Of a DNA stretch of 64,000 nucleotides, positions 57,337-64,000 are shown piece by piece. The DNA is taken from assembly GCA_037783415.1 (NCBI GenBank), contig JAZGTN010000037.1, positions 6,961,001 to 7,025,000 of the forward strand, in the 5' to 3' direction. The notes below the pieces were generated by a model that did no database searches, was not told the DNA's origin, and saw only the letters and a program-made list of their open reading frames with translations. Position 1 is the first letter of the stretch. Every line of letters begins with the position of its first letter. Source of the DNA: Leptasterias polaris. Its lineage: Eukaryota > Echinodermata > Asteroidea > Forcipulatida > Asteriidae. Made by a program: the position numbers and the translations under genes.

Positions 57337-57363
57337 AGCAAGGGACGGCTACCCTTTGATGGG
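57337..57363 (+). CDS. Possible optional 27-nt microexon
   Basis: A very good acceptor (CTCTTCTTTTCTGCAG, ending 57336) is followed by nine open codons (SKGRLPFDG) and a weak donor GGG|GTGGGT. It is phase 0 on both sides, so it could be spliced between exon 4 and the terminal exon without changing the frame, placing nine residues between FSNM and PQPG. Direct splicing without it also keeps the frame and keeps the usual FSNMP spacing of the motif, so I treat it as optional at best. Confidence 0.25.
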
Positions 57364-57821
57364 GTGGGTTGATGAGTTTTATGTATATATATATTTTTTT
57401 GTTTTCAACTTTAGAGAACCAGGTCGGTTTAAGTGGTGTCTTGCCCTGCCTTTCACCTCTGTGGACCTCGGAACGAATCCCGATTTGGACCGGAGTTTTT
57501 CATGCGGATTTGTGATTTTAGATCCTTACCTGATAACGTGGGTTTTCCCCCACAGTTGGGTTTTACATCCCACATTCCTTCCATGTCTTTTATACACAGG
57601 TATCTTCAAGCGTACGGGTAACAGAGCTTGTTGCCTTTGAGGATTCTTTTGTTTCAATACCAGTAGAATTTATAAATAAATAAATAACATTGAAATAAAC
57701 AATTTAATACTGTTTGGCTCTTTTTTTTCTGAGGCAAATGAGACGGAACATCCTGCGGTTTATAATTTGTTTCAGTAACAACAATGACTGTCAATGATAG
57801 GGATATGATCAGTAACATGAC

Positions 57822-58160
57822 TGGTTAGTTATAGTGACTGGTCAGTAACATGACTGGTCAGTTATAGTGACTGGTCAGTAACAGTGACTGGTCAGTTATA
57901 GTGACTGGTCAGTAACAGTGATTGGTCAGTAATAGTGACTGGTCAGTACCAGTGATTGACCCGCTAATAATAACGACTGGTCATTAATGATCACTGGTCA
58001 GTAAAAGTCACTGATCATCAAAAGTTACAGGTCAGAAATAGTTACTGGTCAGTAATAGTGACTGGTCATAAATAGTCACTGATCAGTATAGTGACTGCTC
58101 AGTAATAGTGACTGCTCAGTTACAGTTTCTGGTCCGTAATGTACTAGTAAGTAATAGTCA
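57822..58160. repeat. Degenerate 16-17-bp tandem array
   Basis: Units GACTGGTCAGTAATAGT with variants (AACATGACTGGTCAGTTAT, ACTGCTCAGTAATAGTG), about 20 copies, ending 350 bases before the terminal exon. Confidence 0.85.
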
Positions 58161-58510
58161 CTATACCTACATTTAATTAACTTTTTTACTTGAATCAACG
58201 TGTTGAGAAGTATTGGGGATGTATTTTCTCCTGCAAATCTTTCTTATCTTCTTAACCTAGCTAGCCCAGGTCGAGTCTGACTTCGTTGAAACAAAGTATC
58301 ACACAGACCGATGTCCAACCGGGGGTTCTTGTGACAATATTTGAGTTTCCAACCATATTAATATACTTTCTGTATTTTTTTGTTGGCAAAACAAAATGTT
58401 AAGGAAAAACACTACAAATGAAATGTTTAAATTATTGTTGTTTGAATTGATATGGAAAAGGAAAGAGAGAGAGAGAGAAGAAAACTATATTTGTTATTTT
58501 GTTTTGTCAG

Positions 58511-59230
58511 CCCCAGCCAGGTTTCCAGAGTCGACCAGACCGCATCTTGCTCTCATCAAAGTCATGGACAATCATCTCCTGCGATATGGTCGGCCTCGGC
58601 GAGGATTATGCCAAGAAATACTCAATGCACATCATCTGGAGTCGACTCGCCACCGTTCTCAACGCGTCCAAGTCCGTCTTCTACGACACCCTGAGTTCAA
58701 GGGGTTGTTTACACGACTGTGGCCCTCATGGGTCCTGCCGCTGTGGGGTTTGCGTTTCCGGGGGCAACAAAAACAGCTGCGAGTTGCCCAAGTGTCCGGA
58801 GTGCTCCGCCAACGCTTACAGAAACTGCCTGGTTGTGCTTTTAGTGCTCGGCGTGCTGCTCGTGCAGTTTCTCGCTGCTTTGGTTCTCCTCGTGCTGCAG
58901 CTTAGAGCGGCAAGACGGAGACCGTTCTCTCGGTGTTTACGCACTTGTTTTGGTCATGCTTTGCGGGGGAAGCCCCCTGTGTCTTTCCTACCTCAGGTCT
59001 TCTATTCCAGACAGCCCACCGTTGCGGTTCTCCTGCACGTTCTCTGCCCGTTGTGTTACCTGCGGCCCATCTACCAGCTTTTTATATACAGCTTATGTAC
59101 AGTGCTCCTCTTGTTTTTCTGTTGTCACCTTTTTGAAGATTCTTTGAGAACTATTTACGCTATCTTGCCGGAGGAGATGAACCCGTCAGATCATCTAATG
59201 GTTAAGGCTGCACTCATTCTGAAAAACTGA
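58511..59230 (+). CDS. Terminal exon: RPDR motif, Cys-rich segment, membrane hairpin, C-terminal SDH (residues 256-494)
   Basis: Acceptor TTTTGTCAG ends at 58510; stop TGA at 59228-59230. 239 codons are open without a break. SRPDRILL (262-269) is the penultimate EEP motif. A Cys-rich EGF-like stretch follows (CLHDCGPHGSCRCGVC, then CELPKCPEC; nine Cys between 321 and 353). LVVLLVLGVLLVQFLAALV and flanking residues (about 361-385) form a strong membrane helix, followed by basic residues RAARRR that fit the cytosolic side. A second hydrophobic region spans about 425-461. The protein ends NPSDHLMVKAALILKN, which looks like the final catalytic SDH motif of EEP enzymes. With two membrane passes, this motif would lie on the same side as the rest of the domain. 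No clear AATAAA was seen soon after the stop. Other reading frames through this exon are shadows. Confidence 0.88.
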   Translation, partial: PQPGFQSRPDRILLSSKSWTIISCDMVGLGEDYAKKYSMHIIWSRLATVLNASKSVFYDTLSSRGCLHDCGPHGSCRCGVCVSGGNKNSCELPKCPECSANAYRNCLVVLLVLGVLLVQFLAALVLLVLQLRAARRRPFSRCLRTCFGHALRGKPPVSFLPQVFYSRQPTVAVLLHVLCPLCYLRPIYQLFIYSLCTVLLLFFCCHLFEDSLRTIYAILPEEMNPSDHLMVKAALILKN

Positions 59231-60235
59231 GTCTGCAATCACCTTATATTTGTACGGGTTTCAAGTGCAGTGACCGTTATCACTGAGAAGCCATTTTGTT
59301 CTATCACTGAGCATCCATTTTGCTCTTTTCTCCCATTTTGTTTTAAATTATTCTTCAAACAAAACTCAACAAAATACAAACTGATTTGAATTCGAATTAA
59401 TATGCAGACTATTGGAAAATCCTATACGTTTTTAAAACATGAATATGTATAAGATGCAAATGAATGATAAAATTTTTATGAATACAGTATGTAGAACTAT
59501 TATAGAACTATTATTAATAACAGTATATAAAGCACATGTACTCAATTTCAAGTCTATGTTAAGACACCTATATCGCGGAATGGACATTTTGTGACATGAA
59601 CATTGTACTAAATAGAAAATACATAATATTATGTATATTATATAACTAAATATTACTTTTATAAATATTTCCAAATATGTCTATATATATCTGTGCAATG
59701 AGAATTATTAACCCATAAAGGAACTCCCTACATATTTTGTCTCCCCCGGGGGAGGGGGAGGGGGAGGGGGGGGGGGACAAGCCTTCATCGCATTCTACGG
59801 ATAAATCATTCTGTTTAAACCGTTTGACAGGCTCTTATATATACCCTTCTTGTTATGTGTCATAGCCTGTGGGCGTACACAATATATGCATATTATAACA
59901 TTGCCACTTGCCAATTTCATTTATATATATTTATATGTAACAAAATTGCCTTATATACTCCGTATTATTGTTCTTCTTGAAATATCTATAAGCAAATATT
60001 ACCATCATCTATGTGACTCTGATATGGGTGACGATCTGCAGCATTCAAGTACAGCAACGCATGCATACTACGCAAAGTTAATTATTTTATTCCCGTGAAA
60101 CTCTAAATTATTTGTATCATTATAATATAGGATAGGCCCTTGGCGGTTTAAGATGCCACTTACAGGTTTTCTGTGCATATGTGAGGTGTAGAAACAAACC
60201 ATTCTGCTTGGTATGCCCTTGGGATACTTCTTGGC
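59231..60235. other. Region after the EEP gene stop; AT-rich with a G-rich run
   Basis: Probable 3' untranslated region at the start, but no clear AATAAA is close by. GGGGGAGGGGGAGGGGGAGG lies at 59749-59768 within a longer G run. Nothing else recognised. Confidence 0.4.
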
Positions 60236-60239
60236 TTCA

Positions 60240-60432
60240 TTACAAGCTGGGATAGCGCTGCTTAAAGCAGGAATGTTGCTTGAGTTTTCCGCATAATAAA
60301 TATGAGCAGGAAACCAGTCACGAATGGTACAAATGACATTGTATTTTGGCTGGTATATCCTTGTTCTGGTATGCATAATTGTGTTGTGCATAGCTACTTT
60401 TGTGCTCAAGCAGCTCTGAATTTGTGTCCTGG
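60240..60432. mobile_element. Family A MITE, diverged
   Basis: AGGAAACCAGTCACGAATGG, ATTTTGGCTGGTATATCC, TTTGTGCTCAAGCAGCTCTG; the left end is degraded. Confidence 0.5.
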
Positions 60433-63400
60433 AATCATGAACGATTAACCACAGAAACGACTAGGGGGGCCTACATAGTTCAATTCACAGTAATCACTAC
60501 AGTGCAACTAACACAGGGTTCGGGGATACCAAGGTTAGTTACGCTCCTACCTTTGATGAAAAAACAATGTGTGAGTCTATTCAAAGTCAAAGTGTTTTTG
60601 ATTAAAACAAAGGTAATTGGGGGGGGGGGGGGGGGGACTCCACAGAAGCATATATTTAATCGCACCCAAATTGCCACCCGACCCCTACCCGCCAGTCACA
60701 GTGCAAGTCAATGGTATGTTACTGACTGTTCTGGATAAAGCTATCTTTTCAATTACCCTCTGAAAAAACCCTGGCACAGCCCATGGTAGGATGGTGGCTT
60801 TTTAAAGTAAAATTTTTGTAAGTATACAAAATATAGCTCGGCTACATTTCTGTAGCAATAGGGCCCTTTTCCATCAAATACAGTCACAGATTAACAAAAC
60901 TGAAAAAAATACTAATGATAATAATTAGTGAATGAAAATGAAATTTTAGTTTGTATTCAAGTATATGATATGATTGAAAATTGTATATGATTGAAATGAT
61001 GTTAATCAAATTGAGTGCCTTGATCATTAACGTTTACTTTAATTGAAAGTTCTGCATCTGAGTGGTTGTTCATATGATGACGTTTATTTTACCTTCGATT
61101 TCAACTCAAATAATACTTGCCATGCTGTTTAAGTTTACTTTACATATCTAAGATCATTCTAAACCTTATTTATTTTAAAACAATTGTTAACTTTTGCCTT
61201 ATTTTCTTTCCTTTGATTTTTGTTTTGTTTTGATTTTTTTATTTTTTATATTTAATTCAAGAAGGGTTTAGTTTTGAATGACACATAAGCCTTCTATTTT
61301 TCTTACTATTTTATTATCCTTTATTCTTTCTACTGAAGTGCTATACTTGTTGTTTCTCAAAACGCCATTCTCTATTGTTCAATTTTCTTTTTCTTTTTAA
61401 TTATTTCTGAATTATTTTCCCTGACCGTTTCTCTCCTCGCTCCCTGTTGGGGCAACATCGTGATTGTTTCCGGTATCTTTATCTGATTTCCTCCTGGTAT
61501 AGTCACTTCCCTCATCATCACTTTCACATATCAAGGTCCCTTACTCAGCATTTTACCAGATGTTATTTTTATTTTTATTAGATTATCTTACACTTTTAGG
61601 GTTTCTATTTTGTTGCAGTGTGTTATTATTTTGTTTGGTTTGGGGCTAAAGGTTAGTGTGTTCTCTTTGTCAAAAAAAAAATCCTTAAACTTGTTTTGTC
61701 AACACTTCCTTGACTTTGTAATGCAATAATACTTATTACTATTTTTGTTTATTTTTGTTCTTTTTAGGTATTGCCTGTTGGGTGACTTTGTTTCACTCAC
61801 TTTTCTGTTAAATAGTTTACATTTAATATTTTGCTGTTTAATTAAGAAAGCATTACATTTAAGGGAACCTTTTATTTTTTTCTGTTTTATGTTTTATAAT
61901 ATTGTGTACTTGCTATCGATTTTTACAGTATTTTCTTGCACTTTTATTCCAATGCATGTTTGCTACAGCTTAAATATAAGGTATTTTTAAAACTATAATA
62001 TTTACCGGACATATAGTTTTCCGCGGAATACCGCTTATGGTTTGTCCTAAAACATAAAAGTTATCTTCTTGAACTGCCCTATATATCAAAAAAGTGACAA
62101 AATTCACATAATTTGAAAAGTAAAATAGAAACATATTATGACGTTAAACATTTTACTGATTGATATGAAGTACATTTGCACCTGATTCTTGCCAATTAAA
62201 ACATAAAAATTGGACGCCCTTTATTCCGAAATAATATATAAATAATAGTTTGTGTAATTTCGTGTGCATCATTTCAAAAACATTTTTTTAAACTCATTAA
62301 AGGGCTTTACAAAATGAAACATTGTGAAAATGATAAACAAGTCTTATGTTACTCATTATTAGGGGGAACATCTGGCTCACTAAGATCGTAAATCTTCTTT
62401 TATTATTAAATCAAAACTTAGCCTATATCATTCCTGTATTTTTAAACAAATTGTGGCGTTGAAAGCTATGGTTGACATGAATGTATCTTGGGGAGAGTGG
62501 GTGTGGAGGGTGACTTTGATCAGTTTATAGACAATGTTTCAAATTTCCCTTTGGAGGTATATAAATTTGTCAGCATGGGGAAAGTTTGATAAACATAATC
62601 AATCATTTCAGGTGTATAGTTTTTTGATTATAGATTTAATGAGATTTTTTCCCTCTCTCGTGAAAGCTTGTCAAAAATAACGGAGGTTGGTGCACTCGGA
62701 GTTCAACTATGAACTCGACTCGATGGGCAAATTAAAGACAAGAATCAACATAAAATGTTCACAGAATGTCGTATGGTGTATCTACTTCTTGTCTGCATCA
62801 ACGTATGCTTATAGTTTTAGTTGCTGTAAACGGTAAACAGTGGAAGAAGCTATTGGACTGGTGGAGATAAATAATTTATTGAGGAAGACGATTTAAGATT
62901 GAGAAAACTGCTCCAACAAAACAATCCCACGATTTTTTTATTTTTCTATTATTGAAAACAAACAAACCTTCTGAATTGTAATTTGACTGAACACATCGAT
63001 CACTTACTCAAGATAAAGGTCGTCCAAAATGTAAGATTTCATATTTGAGACAAAAAAGGCTGCAAGTTATTCCTCCATACGAACGCTCCCAGGCCAGAAC
63101 AATCGACACCGAAGGAAGACTCTTATTTCAGACTTAAAAATGCTTGCATTTTTTTCTTTCTTAAAAAAATGCCGATCCAAGTCCACTTGAATTTTTCCTG
63201 GTATTACATTCCAAGACGATAAGCTCTCAGCGTGTGTTGGATCCTATAGCGTGTGGAGTGACAGAATAATGTAGTCACTTACACTGTGAATATCACGCTG
63301 CGTCACATACCAGGTGGACATAGCTTAACCAAAACATTTCCGTACTGAATAACATTCAGTTTAAGAGGTATTTTTCGCTGGTTCACGAGCAGTGTCGGAA

Positions 63401-63600
63401 TTAAAGTCACTACAGCCAGGTGTGGCATGGAGCTTTTATCATGGTGTCGCCATCTTGCGTTTTTTGAATAGCTGCTTCTCTTCCGTCCGCAATAGGAATC
63501 CTGTTTGATTCACATAATTATGACTGAGCAAATAAGTTTCTAGCCTCTGCCGATCAAACATCTTTAAATTACTAAACATCAGGAGAACCAAAAGGCACTT
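60433..63600. other. AT-rich spacer
   Basis: G run at 60619-60636. 60900-62500 is very AT-rich with T-rich tracts. A frame at 61745-61990 is hydrophobic because of T-rich codons and is not credible. No gene, RNA or element boundary found. Confidence 0.4.
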
Positions 63601-63635
63601 TGACGAGAATACTCTCAATCATGTTGTCAGAGCTT

Positions 63636-63900
63636 TAGTCCCGTCTCTCGTATTGACTATTAAGGCGGTCTTCTTTTATTTGGTGCTAAGTCATATGAAT
63701 TGGACAGAGTGCAAAGATTACAAAATACTGCAGCTCGGGCCTGTATTACACTCCTCCACGTTTTCTTCATTTCACTCTTGACATCACTTACTTGAATGTT
63801 CCCCGTGCAATCAAGGTTCTGGGTCAAAAAGCTTTAGCTGGACCAATTATTTGGAACACTCGTCCTCCTATCGATAGGGTCTTCTAGTTAATCTCTATTT
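63636..63900 (+). pseudogene. CR1/L2-like LINE remnant, C-terminal tail of the RT protein
   Basis: A decayed frame reads DY*GGLLLFGAKSYELDRVQR then LQNTAARAC, the well-known DYCNsLLFG..LDRLQRLQNAAAR block at the end of CR1/L2/jockey-type reverse transcriptases. Further on GQKALAGPIIWNTRPP matches the usual FS.AAP.LWN.LP block. Stops and frame changes show that it is dead. A different lineage from the L1/Tx1-like element at 36 kb. Confidence 0.65.
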
Positions 63901-64000
63901 CGTTCAGCTCTTTAGACTTGCCTCTATCCATGTTATTGGATGTTGATGGAATAGCTCCTTGTAAAGTGTAACTGTTATGTATTATTGTGTTATTCGATTC

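Larger units (their letters stand above)
20451..59230 (+). other. Gene model: secreted/membrane EEP-fold phosphodiesterase-like protein, 5 coding exons
   Basis: Five exons join with matching phases (0, 1, 1, 0) and canonical splice sites to give a predicted 494-residue protein. Order of parts: signal peptide (about residues 10-25), EEP catalytic fold (about 30-300), Cys-rich EGF-like segment (321-353), membrane helix (about 361-385), basic loop, a second hydrophobic region (about 425-461), and a C-terminal SDH motif (481-483). The EEP superfamily includes DNase I, AP endonucleases, inositol phosphatases and neutral sphingomyelinases, all metal-dependent phosphodiesterases. The substrate here cannot be read from the sequence. 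The predicted signal peptide and Cys-rich segment suggest that the catalytic part faces the lumen or outside. Introns are very uneven: 18.5 kb, 0.67 kb, 13.0 kb and 5.1 kb, and are filled with mobile elements. I do not know a named orthologue. The exon chain is solid; the exact start and a possible microexon at 57337 are open. Confidence 0.85.

Noticed and set aside
57218..57640. 140-codon + strand frame spanning the possible microexon
   Set aside because: Its frame differs from that needed by the EEP gene and contains no motif.
58396..58905. Other frames through the terminal exon (169, 80, 67 and 65 codons)
   Set aside because: Shadows of the EEP exon; only the 58499 frame joins exon 4 in phase and carries RPDR and SDH motifs.
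1..64000. CRISPR arrays, bacterial operons, rRNA genes
   Set aside because: Tandem repeats here lack spacer structure, genes are spliced, and no rRNA-like blocks were seen.

Overview
This window is a gene-poor, repeat-rich stretch of animal nuclear DNA. It shows no bacterial features. The coding sequence I can support is split by GT/AG introns, and most of the rest is dispersed short repeats, palindromic MITEs, SINEs with tRNA-like heads, LINE remnants, poly-G tracts and AT-rich spacer. The repeat types (a palindromic MITE starting AGGCACTGGACACG and flanked by TTAA, another starting GGGCCCAATTTCATAGAGCTG, frequent ACATGTA words) look like those of marine deuterostome invertebrates. My best guess is an echinoderm, probably a sea star. 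That is recognition from memory, not a search result.

The one well-supported gene lies on the + strand. Its exons are 20451-20609, 39109-39286, 39953-40159, 53206-53426 and 58511-59230. The exon phases agree at every junction and predict 494 residues: a signal peptide, an endonuclease/exonuclease/phosphatase (EEP) fold with its Asn, Glu, GDLN and RPDR motifs, a Cys-rich EGF-like segment, a membrane hairpin, and finally a C-terminal PSDHLMVKA motif that looks like the last catalytic motif of the EEP fold. If so, the catalytic domain is interrupted by a membrane-spanning insert. This is the most interesting object in the window.

Layout. 1-5.0 kb holds short repeats, a hairpin-ended element, two probable exons of a minus-strand gene (3696-3860, zinc-finger-like; 4838-4980, carrying a 4-bp tandem duplication that breaks the frame), and a small spliceable + strand ORF inside an inverted-repeat element (3991-4146). 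5.5-7.0 kb is a large foldback structure with an 11-bp tandem array. 7-20 kb holds SINEs, MITEs, a 21-bp minisatellite and a minus-strand LINE fragment just before exon 1. The 18.5-kb intron 1 contains more MITEs, a tRNA-like SINE, a tandem repeat interrupted by a SINE, and a 3-kb L1/Tx1-like LINE with a 13-bp target-site duplication. The 13-kb intron 3 contains nested elements, including a non-autonomous hAT element whose empty site is visible in a second copy of its host repeat. Intron 4 contains a 1.64-kb terminal-inverted-repeat element with 135-bp internal repeats. 59.2-63.6 kb is AT-rich with almost nothing recognisable, and a decayed CR1/L2-like LINE tail lies near the right edge.

No operons, CRISPR arrays or rRNA genes are present. 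Splice sites and repeat boundaries were read by eye.
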